Assembly (NCBI GenBank): GCA_958477465.1
Contig: CAUEFX010000113.1
Location: forward strand, 1-5,260
Direction: 5' to 3'
Source: an uncultured Bacteroides sp.
GTDB lineage: Bacteria; Bacteroidota; Bacteroidia; Bacteroidales; Bacteroidaceae
DNA: 5,260 nucleotides
Positions 1 through 5,260 of this stretch are shown piece after piece (the first letter of the stretch is position 1; each line of letters starts with the position of its first letter). Under the pieces are notes generated by a model. That model ran no database searches and was not told where the DNA came from. It was given only the letters and a program-made list of their open reading frames with translations. A program made the translations under genes and the position numbers.

Positions 1-21
1 TACTGTTTATTAACAAGTTAT

Positions 22-35
22 AAAATACGTATTTT
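22..35. repeat. 14-bp perfect palindrome downstream of the minus-strand genes
   Basis: AAAATACGTATTTT is its own reverse complement. It lies 13 bp beyond the stop codon of the last minus-strand gene. It has no loop, and its only GC pair is the central CG, so as an RNA hairpin it would be weak. It could be a poor terminator for the minus-strand unit, since runs of A and T flank it, or a protein-binding site. AT-rich palindromes also arise by chance, so the function is open. Confidence 0.3.
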
Positions 36-48
36 TTGAGTGACGAAG

Positions 49-504
49 TCAGGAGATGAAATCAAGCAGCACCTCCTCTTTGGACTTCTTGTATTTGAAA
101 TGCCCGGTCTTGGCATGAAGTTCCAAATCGACACAGACCTCCGCAGAAAACACCTCCAACGAGCCGAAGATGGTCACATTAATAAGGTCAACCAGTCCTG
201 CACTGTTGGTCTTGACGTTTATCTTGAACATACGTCCGAAAACCGGATTGCTATAAGCGCAACAGCTGTGACCGAAGACGGTCTGTGTACTCGGAATGTG
301 GTGGTAAAGCAGAATCATTTCCATCTCATCCTCCAACAGGTTCATCACATCTTCAATGGAGTATGCGGTAGCCAAGGGAAACGTGAGCAGCATATACATA
401 TCATAGACTTCGGGCTTCTCCATGGTTCGCGTGTCTAGAAGTTTTGGCAACTGCAAGGGAACCACGGACATAAAATCGCTGTAAAATTGTTCTAACATAA
501 TCAT
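49..504 (-). CDS. Hypothetical protein, 151 residues, family not recognised
   Basis: I do not recognise this protein. It starts with ATG (MIMLEQFY) and ends with TGA. A second ATG two codons later is an equally possible start. No signal peptide, lipobox or membrane helix is visible. The N-terminal half is rich in Met and Leu, with an acidic helix-like stretch at about residues 50-64 (EDVMNLLEDEMEM). The second half alternates hydrophobic and polar residues (FKINVKT, LINVTIF), as expected for beta strands, which suggests a small cytoplasmic alpha/beta protein. There is a Cys pair (HSCCAYS) near residue 80, but no metal-binding pattern around it. The gene starts 20 bp after the stop of the upstream lipoprotein gene on the same strand, so the two are probably co-transcribed and may work together. 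The plus-strand frame across the same DNA (40-438) has no recognisable features. Confidence 0.7.
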   Translation of the reverse strand: MIMLEQFYSDFMSVVPLQLPKLLDTRTMEKPEVYDMYMLLTFPLATAYSIEDVMNLLEDEMEMILLYHHIPSTQTVFGHSCCAYSNPVFGRMFKINVKTNSAGLVDLINVTIFGSLEVFSAEVCVDLELHAKTGHFKYKKSKEEVLLDFIS

Positions 505-524
505 CTGTCGTTTATCGTATGGAT

Positions 525-1637
525 TTATAATCGGGTGAGGTAAATCTTCATCAATAGCGTTGGCATTTCCGACAAATTCTGCTTGTCGATTCTCAAAGTC
601 TTAGCCAAATGACTCATGGCGGAGGGCATGGCATCCGCCACTTTATAAAGGTCATTCTTGTCTTGGTCAGACATGACAGCCAAGGACAAATTGTCCATAG
701 AGACGAATGGTTGGATAAGCATCCAGAGATACGCATGGGCTGTCCCCTGTGACTTCACCTTGCCGCTTTTCAAATCGGACATTGCCGTTTGTGCGCTGCG
801 CAATAGTCGCAAGTTGGTGCGTATGGCAAGGAATATCATGGCGTCCTCGTGGGAAATGGCTCCTTTGTCAGCAGCGGTGAGAATCTGTACACAGCATTGT
901 TCGGTATTATGGGTAATGTCTGTCAGACTTTTGTCGGCAAGTTGGGGCAAGTATTGCAGGAAAGCACGGTAGTGGCAGTGCTCCTTGCGGATAAAATCCA
1001 ATAGGTCTTCTCTGCTATGAATGCCCTTCTTCAGAGACTCATTCAAGAAGATTCGATAGCGTTCTACTATGCCATCCTTACCACCTTTACAGTTTATTGG
1101 CAGGCTGTCTAAAGAAGTAAAGAACGGTTGTGCTTCGGATGCTGTTTCACGGATTTCCACATCCTTCATGTATATAGATGTATGTTCCTTCAAGAAGAGC
1201 AGGTCGTGGTAGCTCCTTGGTCTGGATGCTGCCAGTCGAATGAACTCCTCGTGAATGGAGTCTTTCACTTGTCGATAGACTTTCATGGGGTATCTGTGCG
1301 GCCTGTTGACGGTGTCCCGTTTCAGACATGAATACACAGAGTCATCAATCACCTGCCATTCGGAAACTATTGTAGTCAGTCTCTCAATCGGAACTTTGTC
1401 TTCTTTGCGAATATTGGACAGACAGGCTGAGTATGCTTTGACGGCTTCGTCACTCGATGAAAACGAGCGGTTGCCGGTACTGTCCGAACACCCGACAAGT
1501 AATGACGCGGTTGTTACTATGGCAAAGAGAATGGCAGGCATAAAAAGCTTCAACGAGTTTGATTTCTCTTTAGACTCTTCATCCTTGTGAATTCGCCGTA
1601 GCAGAAGTGTGCAAAAACTGCTGATTGTACAATTCAT
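525..1637 (-). CDS. Predicted lipoprotein or membrane-anchored protein, function unknown
   Basis: The family is not recognised. Residues 32-49 form a hydrophobic segment (FMPAILFAIVTTASLLVG) that ends in a lipobox, LVGC, with Cys50 as the likely lipidated residue and SDSTG after it. This fits export and anchoring in the inner or outer membrane. The remaining 320 residues are polar and mostly helical, with no enzyme motif I can name. With the ATG start, some 30 residues, many of them charged, precede the hydrophobic segment, which is unusual for a lipoprotein. A TTG start at 1553 would instead give MKLFMPAILFAI..., an ordinary type II signal peptide of about 21 residues, and a purine-rich AAAGAGAAA lies upstream of it. 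I kept the ATG as the annotated start but consider the TTG plausible. The gene precedes the 151-residue gene by 20 bp and is transcribed away from the recombinase-like operon. Confidence 0.75.
   Translation of the reverse strand: MNCTISSFCTLLLRRIHKDEESKEKSNSLKLFMPAILFAIVTTASLLVGCSDSTGNRSFSSSDEAVKAYSACLSNIRKEDKVPIERLTTIVSEWQVIDDSVYSCLKRDTVNRPHRYPMKVYRQVKDSIHEEFIRLAASRPRSYHDLLFLKEHTSIYMKDVEIRETASEAQPFFTSLDSLPINCKGGKDGIVERYRIFLNESLKKGIHSREDLLDFIRKEHCHYRAFLQYLPQLADKSLTDITHNTEQCCVQILTAADKGAISHEDAMIFLAIRTNLRLLRSAQTAMSDLKSGKVKSQGTAHAYLWMLIQPFVSMDNLSLAVMSDQDKNDLYKVADAMPSAMSHLAKTLRIDKQNLSEMPTLLMKIYLTRL
1459..1491. repeat. Permuted repeat, copy A
   Basis: This stretch holds two 16-bp blocks that recur at 1998-2023 in the opposite order. 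Block 1 (1459-1474, GAAAACGAGCGGTTGC) matches 2008-2023 at 15 of 16 bases. Block 2 (1476-1491, GGTACTGTCCGAACAC) matches 1998-2013 at 15 of 16. Here the blocks are separated by one base and lie in the coding region just after the lipobox of the lipoprotein gene, read on the other strand. The match may be chance or a relic of rearrangement. Confidence 0.45.
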
Positions 1638-1670
1638 ATTTGTTTTATTTGACTCTGTTTTTTATTTTCA

Positions 1671-1684
1671 ATAGCGCAAGCTAT
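1671..1684. repeat. Short inverted repeat in the divergent intergenic region
   Basis: ATAGC and GCTAT are perfect 5-bp arms around GCAA. Allowing one bulged A, the outer bases CA and TTG nearly extend it (CAATAGC against GCTATATTG). It lies about 35 bp upstream of the lipoprotein start, where transcription of that gene would be expected to begin. It is more likely a weak leader hairpin or operator than a terminator, because no gene ends into it from either side. Confidence 0.25.
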
Positions 1685-1750
1685 ATTGTTTCTCTCATAT
1701 TTACAGTATGTTTATCGCCTGTCAGATGTAAGTTTAATGATAATTCATAG

Positions 1751-1768
1751 TCATACTTAGGAGTATGA
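1751..1768. repeat. Perfect 7-bp inverted repeat, candidate operator
   Basis: TCATACT and AGTATGA are exact reverse complements around TAGG. The site is central between the two divergent genes, about 115 bp from the lipoprotein start and 132 bp from the preferred start of the recombinase-like gene. No T-tract follows the stem, which argues against a terminator. A dimeric DNA-binding protein could bind it, the recombinase-like protein being the obvious candidate. That link is inferred from position only. Confidence 0.4.
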
Positions 1769-1861
1769 TACACAATGAAATTAAGGGAAAACAAAGTAAC
1801 CTGGAATGTTATTTTTAGTTTGATTTTCATTCAAGTATGAAAGCTTCTCAGATATTTAGGC

Positions 1862-1869
1862 TACATTTG
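1862..1869 (+). promoter_or_regulatory. Possible Bacteroidetes -7 promoter box
   Basis: TACATTTG matches the Bacteroidetes -7 consensus TAnnTTTG exactly and lies 30 bp upstream of the ATG at 1900. A transcript starting a few bases after it would have a leader of roughly 25 bases. No good -33 TTTG lies at the usual distance; the nearest upstream (1819-1822) is about 39 bp away. If real, this promoter excludes the in-frame ATG at 1837 and supports the start at 1900. Confidence 0.35.
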
Positions 1870-1899
1870 CATTTGCTTTCATATAAGCTGAATAAAAGT

Positions 1900-2529
1900 A
1901 TGGCAAAAGTAGGTTACATCTTTCTCGCCACAGATGGCGAACAATATGCGGAAGACAAGGCTTGGATGCAACAATATGGTTGTGTACAAGTGATAGAGGA
2001 ACTGTCCGAACACGAGCGGTTGCGTCCCTTGTGGAAGCAGCTTATTGCAAGTCTGGAGCGTGGTGATGAATTGGTTCTATCCAAATTCAGCAATGCGTTG
2101 CGCGGCACTCGCGAGTTGGCTACGCTGGTAGAGTATTGTCGTGTGAAGGTGGTGCGCATCATTTCCATTCACGATGGCTTTGACTCCGACGATGAACTAT
2201 TCCCCGAGACCAAGCCCTCGCAGATTATGCAAATGGTCGGTTCGCTCTCCGAGGAGTGTGCGATGCTTCGCAAGGCGAATGCCCATATCATCCACCTGCA
2301 ACAGAATATCAAGCCGGGAAAGAAGAGTGGCAAGGCTTTATCGAAGCTGGAGCGGGAAAAGAACATAGTCAATATGTACAACGAGGGTCACAGCATCGAT
2401 GACATCTTTGCCGTCAGCGGATTTACAAGCCGCAGCTCCGTGTTCCGCATATTGAACAAGTATGGTGTTCGACTGAACCGAGGGCCACATAGCGGACCAT
2501 TGAAGAAACGGACTCCCAAAGAAGAATGA
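1900..2529 (+). CDS. Serine-recombinase-like DNA-binding protein lacking catalytic residues
   Basis: The 209-residue product has the layout of a small resolvase/invertase: an N-terminal catalytic-type domain (about 1-100), a helical linker (about 105-135) and a C-terminal helix-turn-helix (about 150-187, with NEGHSIDDIF and SRSSVFRILNKYGV). Family landmarks align without gaps at the N-terminus: GYIFLATD stands where resolvases have GYxRVST, followed by YGC, RP and ERGDELVL. The active site is gone. The position of the nucleophilic Ser10 is Ala10, Arg8 is Phe8, and the LDRLGR motif reads FSNALR, so Asp67 and Arg68 of gamma-delta resolvase become Ser64 and Asn65; only the Arg71 equivalent and an Arg near position 42 remain. 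It is therefore unlikely to cut DNA and more likely binds it as a regulator. I chose ATG 1900 because it places the motifs at standard resolvase positions and a -7 box lies just upstream; an in-frame ATG at 1837 would add 21 residues. It heads a six-gene operon. Confidence 0.8.
   Translation: MAKVGYIFLATDGEQYAEDKAWMQQYGCVQVIEELSEHERLRPLWKQLIASLERGDELVLSKFSNALRGTRELATLVEYCRVKVVRIISIHDGFDSDDELFPETKPSQIMQMVGSLSEECAMLRKANAHIIHLQQNIKPGKKSGKALSKLEREKNIVNMYNEGHSIDDIFAVSGFTSRSSVFRILNKYGVRLNRGPHSGPLKKRTPKEE
1998..2023. repeat. Permuted repeat, copy B
   Basis: The two 16-bp blocks found at 1459-1491 recur here in swapped order and overlap each other: the block ending CCGAACAC (1998-2013) comes first and the block ending GAGCGGTTGC (2008-2023) second, each 15 of 16 identical to its partner. 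The stretch encodes EELSEHERL in the recombinase-like protein. Confidence 0.45.
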
Positions 2530-2539
2530 AGTCAAACCT

Positions 2540-3055
2540 ATGAAGAAACTTTCAACTAATGGATTGAGGGCACTGAAAGTGGCTCACTTGATTTGTGCCA
2601 TCCTTTGGATTGGCTCTGCCGTGTCAATGAATCTATTAAGACATTTTGTCGAAGTGGAAGATGCGGCAGGAATGTACTATATGGCGGAGGTGCTTGAAGC
2701 TATTGATATGCAGCTGCTTGTTCCGGGAGCTATAGGCTGCCTGTTTACCGGTATCGTATATGGCGTATGGACAAACTTCGGCTTCTTCAAACACCGTTGG
2801 TTAACCGTGAAATGGGTACTGACCCTATTCATGATTCTACTCGGCACGTTCTGTATGGGGCCACTCGTCAAAGAGAACGTAACTATTGGGAAAGCATTGA
2901 TGGAGGGTGTCGGAGATGTCGAACAGTATGCTGCCAATGTAGAAACCAACGCATACTTCGGAGCATTACAACTCACCTTGCTGATGATTGTACTCGTGAT
3001 CTCCGTGTGGAAGCCTTGGAAAAAGAAGAACAATAAAAAACAAAATCAGATATGA
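2540..3055 (+). CDS. DUF2269-like integral membrane protein
   Basis: The 171-residue protein has four predicted membrane helices (about residues 12-34, 57-79, 88-108 and 138-157) and a very basic, Asn/Gln-rich C-terminal tail (WKPWKKKNNKKQNQ), which should lie on the cytoplasmic side. The opening, LKVAHLICAILWIGSAVSM, with a His early in helix 1, and the conserved-looking RHF, KHRWLTVKW and PLV stretches resemble the DUF2269 family of predicted inner-membrane proteins, which is distantly reminiscent of CopD-like helical bundles. Its biochemical role is not known to me; His16, His35 and His85 could serve as ligands but this is speculation. It begins 10 bp after the recombinase-like gene and its stop overlaps the next start by four bases (ATGA), so translation of the two is probably coupled. 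The assignment rests on remembered similarity. Confidence 0.7.
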   Translation: MKKLSTNGLRALKVAHLICAILWIGSAVSMNLLRHFVEVEDAAGMYYMAEVLEAIDMQLLVPGAIGCLFTGIVYGVWTNFGFFKHRWLTVKWVLTLFMILLGTFCMGPLVKENVTIGKALMEGVGDVEQYAANVETNAYFGALQLTLLMIVLVISVWKPWKKKNNKKQNQI

Positions 3056-3240
3056 AGAGTTTGGATCCGAAGCCTTGGATGGCTCCAATGCCGGTACTGA
3101 TTATCGGCACATACAATGAAGACGGCAAACCCGACCTCGAAAAGATGCAGCTTATCAGCTATGACCCGATACACCATGGTTATCTCTCTGTGGGTAAAAG
3201 AGTCGGCAATGCTTTTGCCGATGGAAAGCAATTGAAATAA
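3052..3240 (+). pseudogene. Internally deleted flavin-reductase-family remnant
   Basis: The 62-residue frame combines the two ends of a flavin reductase (FMN-binding split barrel) of about 185-190 residues. Residues 1-28 (PKPWMAPMPVLIIGTYNEDG, then KPD) match the usual start, which normally runs on into a PDAMNAAWGG-like segment. Residues 29-62 (LEKMQLISYDP, then GYLSVGKRVGNAFADGKQLK) match the usual C-terminal end. The roughly 125 residues between, which carry most of the barrel and the flavin site, are absent, and the frame is kept. The join falls at about nucleotide 3135. Such a product cannot form the normal fold and should be inactive as a reductase. It starts inside the stop of the DUF2269-like gene and ends 2 bp before the next gene, so its retention may simply preserve translational coupling. 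An alternative is a functional micro-protein, for which I see no evidence. Confidence 0.65.
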
Positions 3241-3242
3241 GC

Positions 3243-3968
3243 ATGGACAGGTTCAGCATTGTCATAGAAAGCCAAGAACAGGTGGAAGAAATTATCCACG
3301 AATGGGGATTCCTGCCTTTCTTCAAGAATGGCATTGAGGGCTTTTCCATCGAAGAGATGACTCCGCCCGAATTGCTCTTTGGTGATGACTTCAACCAAGG
3401 GCCTTGGGGATGGAAAGGACCGATTATCGCCCATTGGGAGTCGGCATACGGAAAATTCTTCAAGGGAAAGGCAGGCTATGTAAGTCTGGAATGGTTGCCT
3501 GATTTCATCAACTGGAGGCGTTCCGTTTATCCTTTGAAGAAACAATGCAAAGATGCTCGGCATATCTATGAAGTGCTGACTGAAAACGAGTCGATGCTTT
3601 CCCGACAGTTGAAAACGGCAAGCGGTTTCACATTAAGCCGAAAACGCAAGACCTTCAATCCCGATGCCCCAACCCAACCGATTGAGAACAAGCGGAACGG
3701 CATGGCTTTCGATTCGCTCATTGCCGGATTGGAAATGGGTACGCACGTCTGCATTGCCGACTTTGAGTATCTCATCTCCAAGAAAGGCGAGCCATACGGC
3801 TGGGGGTTGGCTCGTTATTGTACACCCGAGGCGATGTACCCCGAACTATTTCCCATAAAAGAACGGGTGGATGGACGCACGGCTAAGCAATCAAGGCAGC
3901 GAATCCTCAATCACTTGTGTCATATATTGCCGGATGTTGAACGAAGAAAAATAGAGAAACTGATATAA
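3243..3968 (+). CDS. AlkZ-related winged-helix protein
   Basis: The 241-residue soluble protein resembles what is called AlkZ-related protein in Bacteroidetes and Firmicutes. Recognisable blocks are SIEEMTPPELLFGDD (35-49), GPWGWKGPII (53-62), AYGKFF with AGYVSLEWLPDFINWRR (68-93), a winged-helix-like region (about 105-177, from IYEVLTENESMLSRQLK through FDSLIAGLEMG to CIADFEYLI) and GEPYGWGLARYCTPE (182-196). AlkZ/YcaQ proteins are glycosylases that unhook interstrand crosslinks and alkylated bases. This protein is much shorter than AlkZ, and I cannot locate the glycosylase's catalytic Gln motif, so the activity should not be transferred by name alone. The C-terminal 35 residues are strongly basic, which fits nucleic-acid binding. 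It follows the flavin-reductase remnant by 2 bp and precedes the DUF1294 gene by 10 bp. Confidence 0.7.
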   Translation: MDRFSIVIESQEQVEEIIHEWGFLPFFKNGIEGFSIEEMTPPELLFGDDFNQGPWGWKGPIIAHWESAYGKFFKGKAGYVSLEWLPDFINWRRSVYPLKKQCKDARHIYEVLTENESMLSRQLKTASGFTLSRKRKTFNPDAPTQPIENKRNGMAFDSLIAGLEMGTHVCIADFEYLISKKGEPYGWGLARYCTPEAMYPELFPIKERVDGRTAKQSRQRILNHLCHILPDVERRKIEKLI

Positions 3969-3978
3969 GAAACAAAGC

Positions 3979-4260
3979 ATGGATTGGATTACACTTACCA
4001 TTATATACCTGCTTGCTATTAATGCCATCACCTTCGCGGTGTATGGCATAGACAAGCTAAAGGCAAAGCGCACCAAGTGGCGCATACCTGAAACGACCTT
4101 GCTCCTGCTGACCGTGATAGGTGGAAGCATCGGTGCGTGGCTGGGCATGAAGGCGTGGCATCACAAGACATTGCACAAGAAGTTCCGCTTTGGCGTGCCG
4201 GCAATATTGGTGGCACAGATTGCCATTGCGGTTTATGTATTAACCAAAGTGCTAGAGTAA
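3979..4260 (+). CDS. DUF1294 family small membrane protein
   Basis: The 93-residue protein fits DUF1294 over its full length. The landmarks are YGIDKLKAK (22-30), WRIPE (34-38), GGSIGAWLGM (48-57) and HHKTLHKKF (61-69), the typical order for this family. Three hydrophobic segments (about 4-22, 39-58 and 70-90) should span the inner membrane, with the basic loops between them. The biochemical role of DUF1294 is unknown; in other bacteria the domain also occurs fused to a cold-shock domain, which hints at a nucleic-acid context but does not define a function. The gene is complete, lies 10 bp after the AlkZ-related gene and is separated from the nuclease gene by a single base, so co-expression with both is very likely. 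Confidence 0.9.
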   Translation: MDWITLTIIYLLAINAITFAVYGIDKLKAKRTKWRIPETTLLLLTVIGGSIGAWLGMKAWHHKTLHKKFRFGVPAILVAQIAIAVYVLTKVLE

Positions 4261-4261
4261 G

Positions 4262-5239
4262 ATGGAATTATCTATAAAACAGATTCGTTTGAAGCAGAAA
4301 GCGGCTGTTCAAGAAATGCCGCAAAGTGCAAGTGACCCGGCCTTTAAAGCGCACGCAAGAAAGAAGCAATCCCTCTTTCGACAAATGGTATTGGGAGTTC
4401 CATACGAGCCGGGACATCGTTTCGGTAAGTACGGCGCATTTCTTATGGAGCCATTTGCTTCGCAAGGGTACAACTTCTGTGAATGCTATCGGAGTGAAAT
4501 ACTTGAAGGCATTCGCGAACGCTTCGGTAAGCTGAATGCTGCCCTACATGAAGGTCTGATGGGCAATATGCTCCGAAGTGAGCACATCCCATGGAATGTG
4601 TTTTATCCGATGAAGTCAGATTTAAAGGCAACTGCCGACTTGTTGAAAATCGTATTGGGTACTGAACAAATAGATGAGGTGACAGACATTCGTATAGAAT
4701 GGGCACCCGAAAAAGAAACGGCTCTCGATGATAATACATCCTTTGACACATACATCGAATATAAGTATAACGGGAAGAAATGCGGTGTCGGTATCGAAGT
4801 AAAATATACAGAAGAAGGATATCCCATCGGCAAGCTGGAAAAGGTAAGAGTTATGGAGCAACAATACTCCCTGTATGCGATAAAGACTCGACAATGCGGA
4901 ATGTATAAAGAAGAAATGACCCATAATCCACTTTGTGAAACAATCCTCTGCAAGGATGATTATCGACAAATTTGGAGAAATCACCTCTTAGGTGCAACGA
5001 TGGTGATGAATGGGCAAATTTCCCGATTTCACAGCCTGACACTTTACCCGAAAGGAAATCCCCATTTCCGAAAAGTATTGCCGGAATATGAAAGCACGTT
5101 ATCGGAATATGGCAAAGCCACATTCGGCTACCTGACCATTGAGGATTTGATTGTCTATCTTGCCAAGTGTTTTGAAATGACTGACAAAAACAAGGAATGG
5201 ATTGATTATCTGAATACAAGATATCCATTCATCCAATAG
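4262..5239 (+). CDS. PGN_0703-type PD-(D/E)XK putative restriction endonuclease
   Basis: The 325-residue protein resembles the PGN_0703 family of putative restriction endonucleases in Bacteroidetes. The PD-(D/E)XK core is visible: Asp162 in SFDTYIEYKY, then a beta strand ending in GIEVKYTE with Glu179 and Lys181 as the E-x-K pair, followed by a helix containing EQQYSLY (199-205). Upstream lie FGKYGAFLMEP and YNFCECYRSEI (54-80), typical of the family's N-terminal part. In the C-terminal half, WRNHLLGATMV and RFHSLTLYPKGNPH (238-268) suit the rest of the fold. All three key residues are present, so the enzyme is probably active and metal-dependent. No DNA methyltransferase is visible within the window, so it may be a solitary nuclease, may rely on a partner outside, or may be a repair enzyme. 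It starts one base after the DUF1294 stop and ends the operon as far as the window shows. Confidence 0.8.
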   Translation: MELSIKQIRLKQKAAVQEMPQSASDPAFKAHARKKQSLFRQMVLGVPYEPGHRFGKYGAFLMEPFASQGYNFCECYRSEILEGIRERFGKLNAALHEGLMGNMLRSEHIPWNVFYPMKSDLKATADLLKIVLGTEQIDEVTDIRIEWAPEKETALDDNTSFDTYIEYKYNGKKCGVGIEVKYTEEGYPIGKLEKVRVMEQQYSLYAIKTRQCGMYKEEMTHNPLCETILCKDDYRQIWRNHLLGATMVMNGQISRFHSLTLYPKGNPHFRKVLPEYESTLSEYGKATFGYLTIEDLIVYLAKCFEMTDKNKEWIDYLNTRYPFIQ

Positions 5240-5243
5240 TGTC

Positions 5244-5256
5244 CAAAATAATTTTG
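5244..5256. repeat. Short inverted repeat after the nuclease gene
   Basis: CAAAAT and ATTTTG are perfect 6-bp arms around a single A, starting 5 bp after the nuclease stop codon. The arms are mostly A and T and the window ends four bases later, so I cannot see whether a T-tract follows. It may be part of a terminator or a chance AT palindrome. Confidence 0.2.
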
Positions 5257-5260
5257 CGAT

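Larger units (their letters stand above)
1638..1899. promoter_or_regulatory. Divergent intergenic control region
   Basis: This 262-bp non-coding stretch separates the two transcription units. It is AT-rich and lacks any convincing reading frame of its own. It must hold the promoters for both directions. I see a plausible plus-strand -7 box (1862-1869) but no clear minus-strand TAnnTTTG box. Two inverted repeats (1671-1684 and 1751-1768) and repeated AGTATG words (1705, 1762, 1834, and 1897 at the start codon) sit here. They are candidate operator sites for the helix-turn-helix protein encoded immediately downstream. Confidence 0.5.

Noticed and set aside
40..438. A 132-residue plus-strand frame overlapping the first minus-strand gene
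   Set aside because: It is antisense to a better frame, begins with GTG and shows no recognisable motif or upstream signal; the minus-strand frame fits the spacing with its neighbour.
658..1590. Several plus-strand frames inside the lipoprotein gene
   Set aside because: They lie entirely within the 370-residue minus-strand gene, have no plausible start context and show no domain features.
1671..1684. Rho-independent terminator in the intergenic region
   Set aside because: Only five paired bases, no following T-tract in a sensible direction, and no gene ends toward it.
1837..1899. N-terminal extension of the recombinase-like protein from ATG 1837
   Set aside because: The extra 21 residues have no counterpart in resolvases, and a promoter-like -7 box lies inside this stretch; ATG 1900 puts family landmarks at their standard positions.
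1900..2529. An active DNA invertase or resolvase acting on nearby sites
   Set aside because: The catalytic Ser and two of the key active-site residues around it are replaced, so strand cleavage is not expected, and no paired recombination sites flanking an invertible segment were recognised.
4443..5228. Long minus-strand frames of 102-125 residues opposite the nuclease gene
   Set aside because: They mirror the codon structure of the nuclease gene, which has an identifiable catalytic core; none has a recognisable domain.
1..5260. CRISPR array, tRNA, rRNA or insertion sequence
   Set aside because: No regular spacer-repeat pattern, cloverleaf-like element, rRNA motif or transposase frame was recognised on either strand.

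Overview
The window reads as a chromosomal or accessory segment of a Bacteroidales bacterium (Bacteroides, Parabacteroides, Porphyromonas or a relative). The grounds are the protein families, which I recognise from memory (a Bacteroidetes-type recombinase-like protein and a PGN_0703-type nuclease), the near absence of strong Shine-Dalgarno sites, A-rich stretches in front of start codons, and a match to the Bacteroidetes -7 box (TAnnTTTG). No rRNA, tRNA, CRISPR array or insertion sequence is visible.

There are two divergent transcription units. The left one is on the minus strand. It holds a predicted lipoprotein or membrane-anchored protein (525-1637) followed, after a 20-bp gap, by an unrecognised 151-residue protein (49-504). 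The intergenic region between the units (1638-1899) is AT-rich. It holds a perfect 7-bp inverted repeat, several copies of AGTATG and a likely promoter.

The right unit is on the plus strand and carries six tightly packed genes, with junctions of about 10, -4, 2, 10 and 1 bp, so it is probably one operon. In order: a serine-recombinase-like protein that has lost its catalytic serine but keeps a C-terminal helix-turn-helix; a four-helix membrane protein of the DUF2269 type; a 62-residue flavin-reductase remnant that joins the start of the family directly to its end; an AlkZ-related winged-helix protein; a small DUF1294 membrane protein; and a PD-(D/E)XK nuclease of the PGN_0703 type.

The most interesting aspects are the catalytically dead recombinase at the head of the operon, which is likely to be a DNA-binding regulator, and its linkage to an AlkZ-like protein and a solitary nuclease. 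That combination could be a DNA repair or defence cassette, but this is an inference from gene order. Two further points deserve a look: the internally deleted flavin reductase, and a pair of 16-bp blocks shared in swapped order between the lipoprotein gene and the recombinase-like gene.
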